Part shown: in pieces, positions 42,347 through 50,830 of the stretch
Position numbering within the stretch: position 1 is the stretch's first letter
Layout of the letters: every line of letters starts with the position of its first letter
Assembly: GCF_001402915.1 (NCBI RefSeq)
Contig: NZ_CP012945.1
Coordinates: forward strand, 4,131,501-4,195,500
Direction of reading: 5' to 3'
Origin: Devosia sp. A16
Lineage (GTDB): Bacteria > Pseudomonadota > Alphaproteobacteria > Rhizobiales > Devosiaceae
Length of the DNA: 64,000 nucleotides
Position numbers and translations under genes: made by a program
The notes under the pieces: model-generated
Database searches by the model: none
What the model was told of the DNA's origin: nothing
Seen by the model: the letters and a program-made list of their open reading frames with translations, nothing else

Positions 42347-44128
42347 TCATGCCGAGGGAGCCGGCTCGAACAATTGCCGGTACGATGGGCTGGTCAGCAA
42401 AAGTTCGTCATTGGTGCCCGCCGCTGCGATCCGGCCGGCGTCGAGCACCAGCACGCGGTCGGCATTCTCGACGGTCGAGCGGCGATGCGCGATCAGCAGC
42501 GTCGTTCGGCCGGCCATCAGCCGGCGCAAGGCGGCATGGACGTGCCGTTCGGTTTCACCATCCAATGCCGACGTCGCCTCGTCGAGGATGAGGATCGGCG
42601 CATCCTTGAGCAGCGCCCGGGCGATGGAGATGCGCTGCAGCTGTCCGCCCGAAAGTGTCGACCCGCGTTCGCTGACCGGCGTATCCCAGCCCAGCGGCAG
42701 GGCCTTGATGAACGGCAGCGCTCCGGCTGCCTCCGCCGCCGCCTCGATCTCGAGATCGGATGCCCCCTCGCGACCTAAGGCTATGTTCTGCCTCACTGTG
42801 CCTGCGAACACTGCCGGGTCCTGGCTCACCACGGCGATGCTGCGGCGCAGGCTGGCGCGGTTGACGGTCGAGATATCTGTGCCGCCGATGCTGATGCCTC
42901 CCTGGCGTGGAGCGTAAAAGCCCTGCAACAATCCGGCGATGGTCGACTTGCCCGCCCCTGAAGCCCCCACCAAGGCTGCGACTTCGCCGGGCGCGATCGA
43001 GAGCGAGACTCCATCGAGCACCGGGCGGCCCGGTCCATAGTCGAAGGCTACGTCGGAGAAGCTGATCGGGCCGCGGGCCGTCGCCAGATCGGGGCGTGGA
43101 TCGAAATCCGGCTCCGGTTCCGGCTGATCGAGGAAATCGTACATCTTTTCGATTCCCACGATATCGCGCTGCAGCAGCACATGGGCCTTGGCCAGGCGCT
43201 TGGCCGGCTCGTAGGCGAGAAGAAAGGCCAGGATGAAGGCGATGAACTCCCCGGCCGACTTGTCCGCAGCGATCGTCTGCCAGCCGGAATAAAGGATGAA
43301 GCCGGCAATCAGGACGCCGCCGAGCCCCTCCATCAGCGGCGACGTCCAGGCGCGGATGCGCACCACGCCGTTGGCCCGTCCCAGCGAATCGCGGCTGGCC
43401 GCCTCGAACCGCCTCCGCATCGCGTCCTCGGCGGCATACGACTTCACCACCCGCACCCCTTGAACCGTCTCCTGCATCGACTGGATCACGCCGGCGACGC
43501 TCTGCTGCTCGCGCGCCGCGAGATCGCGGATGCGGCGCATGATACGGTTGAGGCCGAGCAGGGCGAATGGCGCCACGAGGATGGTGGCGAGGCCCATGGC
43601 GACGTCCTGGGCGATCATTACCGCGGTCAGCAGGATCACCGTCAGCAGGTCGCATCCGACGCTGGTCGAGATCCGCACCAGTACGTTGCGGGCGGCGCCG
43701 GCATGGCCGATGAGGCGGTTGATCAGCTTGGCCGAGTGCGAGCGCGCCACATCATCGACCCCGAGCGTCAGCACCTTGTCGAAGATGCGGCGCTGCAGCC
43801 CGGCGACCAGTTCGTTGCCGACGCCGGCAAGCAGCACCGTCTGGCCGTAATCGGCGAGCCCCCTGGTCAGTGAGACGGCGAGGACGGCGCCGGCGGTCAG
43901 CCACATGGCCGGTTGCGCACGAGCAACCAGCACGTCATTGACGACATGGCGCATCAGCCAGGCCAGCGCGGCGGTGGCCACAGCCACCAGCACCATGCAG
44001 ATCACCGCCCCGAAATAACTGGCCCGGCGCCCGCCTATCGCTTCGGCCAGAAGTCGCCTGACCACCGGCAACTGACCCGGCTTCGGGATGCTTTCCACCC
44101 GCGGCTTTCGGCTGTTGCTGGTCGTCAC
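42347..44128 (-). CDS. MsbA-like ABC exporter (fused membrane and ATPase domains)
   Basis: About 593 residues: an N-terminal six-helix ABC-exporter membrane domain (to about 310) and a C-terminal ATPase. Walker A is ALVGASGAGKSTIAGLL, Q-loop AVVSQDPAVFAG, signature STLSGGQLQRISIARALL, Walker [13 protein letters not shown] and H-loop LLIAHRRST. It works as a dimer to flip lipids, lipid-linked glycans or peptides across the inner membrane. It is divergent from the large glycosyltransferase-like gene, so a glycolipid substrate is likely by context. A GTG at 44128 and a TTG at 44188 are both possible starts. Confidence 0.9.
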   Translation of the reverse strand: MTTSNSRKPRVESIPKPGQLPVVRRLLAEAIGGRRASYFGAVICMVLVAVATAALAWLMRHVVNDVLVARAQPAMWLTAGAVLAVSLTRGLADYGQTVLLAGVGNELVAGLQRRIFDKVLTLGVDDVARSHSAKLINRLIGHAGAARNVLVRISTSVGCDLLTVILLTAVMIAQDVAMGLATILVAPFALLGLNRIMRRIRDLAAREQQSVAGVIQSMQETVQGVRVVKSYAAEDAMRRRFEAASRDSLGRANGVVRIRAWTSPLMEGLGGVLIAGFILYSGWQTIAADKSAGEFIAFILAFLLAYEPAKRLAKAHVLLQRDIVGIEKMYDFLDQPEPEPDFDPRPDLATARGPISFSDVAFDYGPGRPVLDGVSLSIAPGEVAALVGASGAGKSTIAGLLQGFYAPRQGGISIGGTDISTVNRASLRRSIAVVSQDPAVFAGTVRQNIALGREGASDLEIEAAAEAAGALPFIKALPLGWDTPVSERGSTLSGGQLQRISIARALLKDAPILILDEATSALDGETERHVHAALRRLMAGRTTLLIAHRRSTVENADRVLVLDAGRIAAAGTNDELLLTSPSYRQLFEPAPSA

Positions 44129-44382
44129 GCCTGTTGGTCCACTTCCCGCCAGTGCCCGGTCAGTACCCCTGAAAGCGGGCGCTGACAACGTCCTCGGCCC
44201 CGCGTTGCGGCCTCCCGGTAGGCATGTGGATAGCCCGGTCAGTCATTTCAGGTTCAGGAAGAACGTCTTAGCGCTGGCACTATTGTCACTTTCGATCGCC
44301 GACAGTCGTCTGCACACGGCAATGGCGTGTTCGAGGCCGAATACCGTGATAACGATTGTCATTACCCTGGTGCACGCGTTCG

Positions 44383-47300
44383 ATGCTTCACGCCCGAATA
44401 TTCACCGACAGCGTCAGCTTCACCGACATCTCGCGGTTCGGCGTTGAAGGAATGCAGGTTACGCCGACAAGGGGGTGGCTCTACCAGCCCTGCGACGTCG
44501 CCATCATGTACGGCCTTGCCAATCCGCAGCGTCGGTCGCTGCAGGGGCAACTGCGCAACTCCATTTACCGCGAGCACAAGGGCCCCATCGTCGTCATCGA
44601 GAGCAGCCTGCTCGGGCGCAGCTTCAGGCCGGCGCTGCCGAACTGGCTGGCGGCGTTGCGTCGCCGGCCCCTCAGACCGCGACAGGTCCACCCCTATTTC
44701 AGGGTGGCGCTCGATGGCGCGCTCGGCGACGATGCCGACTTTTGCGCCGCAAACAGCCCGCCGGATCGATGGGAAGCCCAGCGCCGGGAACTGGGCCTCG
44801 AGGTTGCAGCCTATCGCCGCTCCGGTCGGCACGTGCTGATCCTGGGACAGGTCGGGCGGGACGCATCGTTGCGCGGCCTCGATATCGCTCAATGGCTGGG
44901 AGAAACCGCGAGGGCGGTACGCGAGCGATCCGATCGGCCGATCCGCGTGCGGTTGCATCCCAGCATGCGCTGGCGCGACCGGGAGAAAGCCATTGCGGCC
45001 TGCAGCGAGGTTGCCGATCTGACGATCTCGCCGATCGAGAACACCTTCTCCGCCGACATCAACGATGCGTGGACCTGCATCACCTACTCATCGGGCGGCG
45101 CCGTGGATGCGCTGTTGGCCGGCGTACCGCCGATCTGCCTGTCGCCGGCCAATCTCGCCTATCGTCTCTGTTCCACGAGCCTCGACGACATCGAGGCGCC
45201 GCTGGAGCCGGATCGCGCCCAGTTCCTCTGCGACCTGGCCTACAGTCAATGGACCCCCGTGGAGATGGCGAACGGTGCCGCCTGGCGACATCTGCTGCCG
45301 GCGATCGAGCGGCGGCTCGGCGAAACGGCCGAAGCTCGGGCGGCGCAGCGCCTGCCGGGCGGCGACCTTCCAGCGCGCCGGCGGCGCCAGCTGATCTGGC
45401 GCCTCAATGCCTTCACCTGGCTCGGCCAGGTGCTGCCCAAATCCAGTCACGCGCTGCAGGGCAGGGCGGAGGCCCTGCTGCGCCTTGGCCATGCGGTAGA
45501 GGCCAAGGCGACGTTCGAAACCTGGCAGCGGCTGCGGCCCGACCGGGCGTCGGCCTTTCGGGGCGCGGCCAAGGCCGCCGAGCAGCTGGAACTGTGGGAA
45601 GATGCGCTCGCCGCCTGGGGTGTAGTCGGCAGGCTCAGGCCGCAACAACTCGGGGCGCTGTCGGGCGTCGGCCGGGCGGCGCTGCGGCTCGGTCGGCTCG
45701 ACGAGGCCGAACTTGCCTATCGCAAGCTCACGGCGCTCGCTCCGGATCTGGTGGAAGGGCTTCGCGGTCTTGAGCGGATCACCAACGAGCGCGGCAACTG
45801 GGCCGAAGCAATCGAGCTCCAGCGCCGGATCTGGGCGTTGTCGCGCGATGCTGCCGTGGCCCAGCGGCATGCGCTCCTGCTCTGCCGGTTGGACCGGCTG
45901 GATGAGGCGAAGCAGTTCGTCGCGGCAATAAGCGAGCAGGACGAACCCCTGGCTTACCTGTTCGCCGTGACCCAGCTTTACTCGGCCATGCATGATTGGG
46001 CAGGGATGGACGAGCTGTTGGCACGGCATCGCGCCGTGACCGAAGGCGACTGGGAACTCCTGGGGATGCACGTCACGGCCCTGCGGCGGTTGGGCCGCAT
46101 CGACGATGCCCTGCACCTGGTGCAGCGCAGCTCCGCCGGCAGCAGCACTCAACGTGCGTCGCTGACGATCGGGTGCCTGGTCGAGGCGCGCCGCTATGCC
46201 GAAGCCGACGGGTTGCTGCAGGCCGCCTGGGAACAGGGAACGATCGAGAAGATCGGGGGCGGCAACCTTGCGGCCATGGTGACGGCTGCTCAGCAGATCG
46301 GCGGCGTTCCGCTGGCCAGGTCGGTGCTCGAGGGGTTGCCGATCTCGGCGGGGCGAGCAGGCCGGGCGCTGAAGCTGAACCGACTGTTTCAGCACCTTCG
46401 GCTCGACAGCTACGAGGCGTTGATCCAGGGCAGGCTGATGACGCCGGACCAGCCGTCGGAACAACGGGTGCTGGTGGCGATGGATGACGAGGGAGCTGCC
46501 GAGGGGACGGACGTCCTGAGAGAGCTTGTCGAGACGCTGGCGCGACATCGTCGCCTGACCCCGGATGCGCACCTGCTCGATGCATCGTTCCTGCTGCAGG
46601 ACGCACTGGAGGTGGCGCTGCGCATCACCGACGCAGCGGACGCAAAGACGCCGTTCTCGCTGCTTCGGCTCGGCGACGGGGAAGGCGCCATGCTGCCTTA
46701 TCGGCCCCAGTTGCAGACGTTCCGAGCCATCGATCTTGCCGAAAATAGCAGGACCTGGTGGGGGCGGGACGGTTCGCCGACGCTCGAACTCGTCGGCGAA
46801 CTGCAACAGGCGATACGCGCCGCGGATGTAATCGGCATCCCCGACCTCGATCGAGCGACCCGCATCTTCTATCAGACGGCGCGAACCGCCTTTCTGGCTA
46901 ACGGTCGAAACATGCGCGGGCTGCTCGCCGCCACGGATTTTGTCGCGACCAACTGCGCTTCCGCCGCCTGGACCACGTGCCACGTCCATCAATCGCTTGC
47001 CTTCTGGGGCTTGTGGGACCTCATTCTGCCGCGTCTCGGCCAGCTCGATCTGATCACCTGCCACGCCGAGCTTGGCGAAGTGCTGGCACGCGCGCACGGC
47101 GTTCGCATCGGCCGGACGCATCGCATTCCCCCGGAGCGTAAATACGCAGCGGCTTTTGCCAATGGCAATGGCGAGCAGCACTTCCCTGCCGTCTTCGAGC
47201 ACTTGCGGGGCGTGCTGCCGGAAACATTGCCGGGGCGAACTGTCCTGGTGTCGGCAGGCATGCTGGGCAAGATCTACTGTCATTGGATCAAGCGGGCCGG

Positions 47301-47499
47301 GGGGATAGCCATCGATATCGGGAGTGCAGCCGATCATTGGTGTGGCTACGGCACCAGAGGCATCGCCGATGTCGCCATCTACCGCTCGCCCACCGGGACG
47401 ACGGACAGGGTGCGCTCGCTCATCGCAGCGCATTGGCGCTATGCGCGACTGCTCGGACCCGATGGTGAGTGTCGCGGCCTCAGGAGTTCCACTGCGTGA
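44383..47499 (+). CDS. Large glycosyltransferase-like / TPR / GT-D-like domain protein
   Basis: A 1038-residue cytosolic protein with three parts. Residues 1-330 resemble the donor-side half of capsule-type glycosyltransferases (HVLILGQVGRDAS, RVRLHPSMRWRDRE, CITYSSGGAVDALLAGVPPICLS). Residues 355-690 are TPR-like helical repeats (EDALAAWGVVGRLRPQQLGALSGVGRAALRLGRLDEAE and similar). Residues about 735-1003 match the GT-D glycosyltransferase fold: FSLLRLGDGEGAML at 758-771 and VLVSAGMLGKIYCHWIKRAGGIAIDIGSAADHW. The start is uncertain (44383, or ATG at 44452). Its stop overlaps the next ATG by one base. Probably assembles a surface glycan with a template-like TPR scaffold; the reaction is unknown. 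Confidence 0.8.
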   Translation: MLHARIFTDSVSFTDISRFGVEGMQVTPTRGWLYQPCDVAIMYGLANPQRRSLQGQLRNSIYREHKGPIVVIESSLLGRSFRPALPNWLAALRRRPLRPRQVHPYFRVALDGALGDDADFCAANSPPDRWEAQRRELGLEVAAYRRSGRHVLILGQVGRDASLRGLDIAQWLGETARAVRERSDRPIRVRLHPSMRWRDREKAIAACSEVADLTISPIENTFSADINDAWTCITYSSGGAVDALLAGVPPICLSPANLAYRLCSTSLDDIEAPLEPDRAQFLCDLAYSQWTPVEMANGAAWRHLLPAIERRLGETAEARAAQRLPGGDLPARRRRQLIWRLNAFTWLGQVLPKSSHALQGRAEALLRLGHAVEAKATFETWQRLRPDRASAFRGAAKAAEQLELWEDALAAWGVVGRLRPQQLGALSGVGRAALRLGRLDEAELAYRKLTALAPDLVEGLRGLERITNERGNWAEAIELQRRIWALSRDAAVAQRHALLLCRLDRLDEAKQFVAAISEQDEPLAYLFAVTQLYSAMHDWAGMDELLARHRAVTEGDWELLGMHVTALRRLGRIDDALHLVQRSSAGSSTQRASLTIGCLVEARRYAEADGLLQAAWEQGTIEKIGGGNLAAMVTAAQQIGGVPLARSVLEGLPISAGRAGRALKLNRLFQHLRLDSYEALIQGRLMTPDQPSEQRVLVAMDDEGAAEGTDVLRELVETLARHRRLTPDAHLLDASFLLQDALEVALRITDAADAKTPFSLLRLGDGEGAMLPYRPQLQTFRAIDLAENSRTWWGRDGSPTLELVGELQQAIRAADVIGIPDLDRATRIFYQTARTAFLANGRNMRGLLAATDFVATNCASAAWTTCHVHQSLAFWGLWDLILPRLGQLDLITCHAELGEVLARAHGVRIGRTHRIPPERKYAAAFANGNGEQHFPAVFEHLRGVLPETLPGRTVLVSAGMLGKIYCHWIKRAGGIAIDIGSAADHWCGYGTRGIADVAIYRSPTGTTDRVRSLIAAHWRYARLLGPDGECRGLRSSTA

Positions 47500-48998
47500 T
47501 GGAACCTGAACTCGCCGTCGTCGTGCTGTCGGTCGGCGCGCCGCCGGAACTGCGGCTCGCGATAGACTCGCTGCTCAGGCAACCCGAGCCGCTCGAGATC
47601 GTGGTGGTCAACTCCGGTGGCGGGAAGCTCTCCGGCCTGGTGCCGGATGGGCAGGGTATCCGAAGCATCGAGATCCCCGAACTGCTTTGGCCCGGTGCGG
47701 CGCGCAATGTCGGTATCCGAGCGACACGGGCGCGCTGGGTGGCCTTTCTTGCATCCGACCTGATTGCGGCGCACGATTGGGCGGCCGAGCGCCTCGCCTT
47801 GCACCGGGCGGGCAAGAGCGCTGTGGCATCCGCGGTCGGTAACAGCCAGACCCGCAACATTTTTGCTTGGGCCGCCCATGTCACGCTGCATGCGCGGCGA
47901 ATGGCGGGCCTGCCGAAGCGAAAGGCGCATCGATATGGTGCCAGCTACGAGCGCAGCCTGTTCGATCGCTATGGGCTGTTCAGGGAAGACCTGCGCATAG
48001 GCGAGGATACCGAATTCCACCGGCGTATGCGCCGCCGGGACCGCCCGGTCTGGGCGCCGAAGGTGGTTGCCGCGCATCGCTATCCCCAGACCTGGCGCGA
48101 TCTGATCGCCGAGCATAAGGTCCGCGGCGAGCGTTGGGCAGTGCATTGGCCGACACCGCAGCGCGGAACATGGTTCGGGCGGGGGCTCAAGCGCTTCGCG
48201 GGAACCCTGCCGCTCGCACTACGTGCCTCGCGGGGGCGGGACAGGCTGATGGTGCTGGCCGCATCGCCGGTCGTCCTCGCTGCCTGTCTGGCGTACGAAG
48301 CGGGTGCGTCGAGCGCCGGTGCCCATAAGGCAGCCACGCGCCGCTACACGGTCGCCGTTGCGATACTCGACCGCGACGACTGGTCGGCCAATACGGATGT
48401 CATCGTGCTGGTCGATCCGGTGATGCGCCATCTGACCTGGGTGCCGCGAGATCTGTGGGTGCCTGGGCTCGACGATCGCCTCAATGCCGCGTTCGCGCGG
48501 GGCGGTGGGGCGCTTTTGATAGAGGCGCTGGCCGAGGTTCGGCTGCCGGTCGAAGGGCTGCTGTGCCTGCGCAGAGCCGCGACCGAGGCGGCGCTGGCCG
48601 GGGTCGAGGCGACTGTCCCGGTGAGCGAGCCGATGGATTTCTGGTACCCCCTGACGCCGACGCAGCCGATCGAGGCGGGGCGCAAGCAGATATCGTTTCG
48701 CCCGCCGAGCGAGCGCCTGTCCGGCGAGCGGCTGCATCAATGGATCGGGGCGCGAACCCGGGTCAGCGGAGCAGGATCGGATCTGCAACGGATCGAACGT
48801 CAGCAGGTGCTGGTGCAGGCGCTGTTGGCAGACGGCTTCGATTTTGCCGCCACGCTCGCCGACCGGGGCTTGTTCAGAACAACTGGGCGCGACCCTATCC
48901 CCATTCTGAGCATGGTCCGCCGGGATTGGAGCTGTTGCCTCTTCGACTCCGTGTCGGACGCCACTATCAACGGAAAGGCGGTGCTGATCCGATCATAG
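47499..48998 (+). CDS. GT2 glycosyltransferase fused to a LytR-CpsA-Psr (LCP) domain
   Basis: A 499-residue protein. Residues 1-215 form a GT-A fold family 2 glycosyltransferase (LAVVVLSVGAPPELRLAIDSLL, GAARNVGIRA, LRIGEDTEFHRRMRRRD). Residues about 247-268 are hydrophobic (LMVLAASPVVLAACLAYEAG) and could span the membrane. Residues about 283-447 match the LCP phosphotransferase domain: NTDVIVLVD, LTWVPRDLWVPG, DRLNAAFARGG and the closing RIERQQVLVQALL, with the conserved Asp and Arg residues. LCP enzymes attach lipid-linked glycans to cell-wall polymers, mainly in Gram-positives. The ATG at 47499 has AGGAG upstream and overlaps the previous stop (TGATG). Confidence 0.8.
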   Translation: MEPELAVVVLSVGAPPELRLAIDSLLRQPEPLEIVVVNSGGGKLSGLVPDGQGIRSIEIPELLWPGAARNVGIRATRARWVAFLASDLIAAHDWAAERLALHRAGKSAVASAVGNSQTRNIFAWAAHVTLHARRMAGLPKRKAHRYGASYERSLFDRYGLFREDLRIGEDTEFHRRMRRRDRPVWAPKVVAAHRYPQTWRDLIAEHKVRGERWAVHWPTPQRGTWFGRGLKRFAGTLPLALRASRGRDRLMVLAASPVVLAACLAYEAGASSAGAHKAATRRYTVAVAILDRDDWSANTDVIVLVDPVMRHLTWVPRDLWVPGLDDRLNAAFARGGGALLIEALAEVRLPVEGLLCLRRAATEAALAGVEATVPVSEPMDFWYPLTPTQPIEAGRKQISFRPPSERLSGERLHQWIGARTRVSGAGSDLQRIERQQVLVQALLADGFDFAATLADRGLFRTTGRDPIPILSMVRRDWSCCLFDSVSDATINGKAVLIRS

Positions 48999-49180
48999 TT
49001 CCACCGATCACGGCAACACCAAAATGCCAGCACAAACAGAGAGATATCGACCTTGGTCGGATTGTGATAACGATGAGCATCCGGCTTGATGAGGTTGCCC
49101 GACACCGCGTCCACATCGCCAATCGGGTGGGCCGGGTGTTGTATCCTCACGGAGCAGCATCCGGTTCCCCCTTGCGGGCC

Positions 49181-49426
49181 TCAATGCTTGCGCCAGACTT
49201 GAACGTCTTCGTCGGCGACCAGGCGCAAACCGTCGCTGTTTTCCACATAGACCGACGCGTTCTCGCCCAGCGCCCGCAGCATGCGGGCCGCGAACAGCGC
49301 ATCCGAGATAGCCTCGTCGCGCTGAGTATAGGGGCGCGGGCCGCCTGAAGTGTCGAGATCGCGCCCTGGGCTGGCGATCCGCCAGCCGGCGCCGTCGTGT
49401 CGCACGAGTATTCTCACGGTGGTCAT
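49181..49426 (-). CDS. Small hypothetical protein
   Basis: An 81-residue soluble protein: strand TVRILVRHDGAGWRIAS, then a helix RDEAISDALFAARMLRALGENA and strand SVYVENSDGLRLVADEDVQVW. The fold pattern resembles the small protein at 15230-15481, though identity is low. The ATG at 49426 has GGAGAG upstream. Function unknown. It lies between the GT2-LCP gene and the LacI repressor. Confidence 0.6.
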   Translation of the reverse strand: MTTVRILVRHDGAGWRIASPGRDLDTSGGPRPYTQRDEAISDALFAARMLRALGENASVYVENSDGLRLVADEDVQVWRKH

Positions 49427-49564
49427 CAGTGGGCGCTCTCCGATCGGTTCTCTGAACGTCCCAACCCGACTCGCGGTTGCCTCGCAAAGCCGTGGCCGCG
49501 GCGACACATAACCCCTCTCGTGTCGTGCCGGCGTGATGCAACTGTTTGCCGGACGTCTGTCGCC

Positions 49565-50593
49565 TCAGCGCAAGCTGCGGGTGCTGTCGCGCACGATCAG
49601 CTCGGAGTTCAGCACCACGTGAATCGGATCATCGTCCGGAACCACTCCATCGATGATGTCGATCAGCGTCCGGGTCGCCATCCGGCCGATATCTTCGCGC
49701 GGCTGGCGCATCGTGGTGAGCGGCGGGTCGAAGAAGCGCGCCACCGCGATGTCATCGAACCCGATCACCGAAATGTCGCGGGGGCAGTCGATGCCCTCCT
49801 GCCGCAACCGATGGATCAGCCCGATCGCCATCTCATCATTGCCCGCGAACACCGCCGTCGGCAGCTCGCCGCTGGCCAGGAGGTGCTCGGCCGCCGCCGT
49901 CCCCGACTCCATGTTGTAGGTGCCGGGGAACAGCCAGTCCTGACGCAGCTCGAGCCCCGCATCCCGCATCGCCTCGGTGAAGCCGAGGAAGCGCTCGTTG
50001 GTCGACTGGTTGCGCGATGGTCCGATGACGTGGCCGATCCGGGTATGGCCAAGCTCGACCAGGTAGCGCAATGCCCGCTTGGCGGCGAGCCGGTTGTCGG
50101 TGATCACCGAGTGGACCTTGGGATCGGGGATCTCGTCATAGGCCGCGACCAGCGGCAGCGCCACGCCATCGTCGCGCAGCCCATGCAGCCGGTTGGTGTC
50201 GAGCGAGCCATCGAACAGCAGCAGGCCATCGGCCCGGTTCGACAGCAGGTAGTCGCTGAGCCAGCGGTTGGGGTCGTCGCCGATGCGGCTCGCCACCAGC
50301 ACGCTGTAGCCGCGCGCCGCCGCCTCGCGGATCACTGCATCGACGATGGTCGAGTAGAACGGGTTGCCGATATTGGGCGCCGCCATCAGAATCGTGCGGG
50401 CCGCCTTCAGCCGCAACGAGCGCGCCGCCTGGTTGATGGTGTAGCCGGTCTCGCGCACCGCGGCGTAAACCCGCTCGCGTGTCGACTCGGTTACCCGTTC
50501 GGGTGAGCTGAGCACACGGCTGACGGTGGCCGCGGACACGCTGGCGTGCCGAGCAACATCTTGAATTGTCGGTGTTTTTCTGGCCGGAGTCAT
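49565..50593 (-). CDS. LacI-family transcriptional repressor
   Basis: A 342-residue repressor. The HTH and hinge helix are TIQDVARHASVSAATVSRVLSSPERVTESTRERVYAAVRETGY. The periplasmic-binding-protein-like effector domain follows: GNPFYSTIVDAVIREAAARGYSVLV, DGLLLFDGSL, GHTRIGHVIG, AVFAGNDEMAIGLIHRLRQEGI and VIGFDDIAVARFFDPPLTTMRQP. The effector should be a sugar or sugar derivative taken up by the divergent ABC system. Two palindromic operators with ATCGAT cores lie between the genes. Confidence 0.93.
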   Translation of the reverse strand: MTPARKTPTIQDVARHASVSAATVSRVLSSPERVTESTRERVYAAVRETGYTINQAARSLRLKAARTILMAAPNIGNPFYSTIVDAVIREAAARGYSVLVASRIGDDPNRWLSDYLLSNRADGLLLFDGSLDTNRLHGLRDDGVALPLVAAYDEIPDPKVHSVITDNRLAAKRALRYLVELGHTRIGHVIGPSRNQSTNERFLGFTEAMRDAGLELRQDWLFPGTYNMESGTAAAEHLLASGELPTAVFAGNDEMAIGLIHRLRQEGIDCPRDISVIGFDDIAVARFFDPPLTTMRQPREDIGRMATRTLIDIIDGVVPDDDPIHVVLNSELIVRDSTRSLR

Positions 50594-50676
50594 CGCTTGG
50601 CAGCACTCCCTCACCGCTGCGCGTACGCCCTGTCTAGATCGACCTTGACAGCCGCGCAAGGAATGTCTGAAACTCC

Positions 50677-50726
50677 TGCAATCGATTGCATTGACCTTCT
50701 GCAACGGGTTGTGTAATCGATTACAC
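50677..50726. promoter_or_regulatory. Two LacI-type operators in the divergent promoter region
   Basis: TGCAATCGATTGCA (50677-50690) and GTGTAATCGATTACAC (50711-50726) are perfect palindromes with the same ATCGAT core, centres 35 bp apart. A TTGACC box at 50691-50696 lies between them, and the second operator covers the expected -10 site of the transporter operon. Binding would block that promoter. Confidence 0.85.
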
Positions 50727-50830
50727 GCAGCCAGCACCGGAGGCTTTACCCGCGAAGAGGGGGCCCTGCGCGGCTGGCAAATTTCGCGAGGGGCGTTTTG
50801 CTCCTGGGTGAACGTTGGGAGGACTACATT

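Noticed and set aside
45088-47433. Long open frame on the minus strand opposite the large glycosyltransferase-like gene (about 780 codons)
   Set aside because: It is a shadow caused by high-GC codon bias. It has no recognisable domain or ribosome site, and the plus strand clearly codes.
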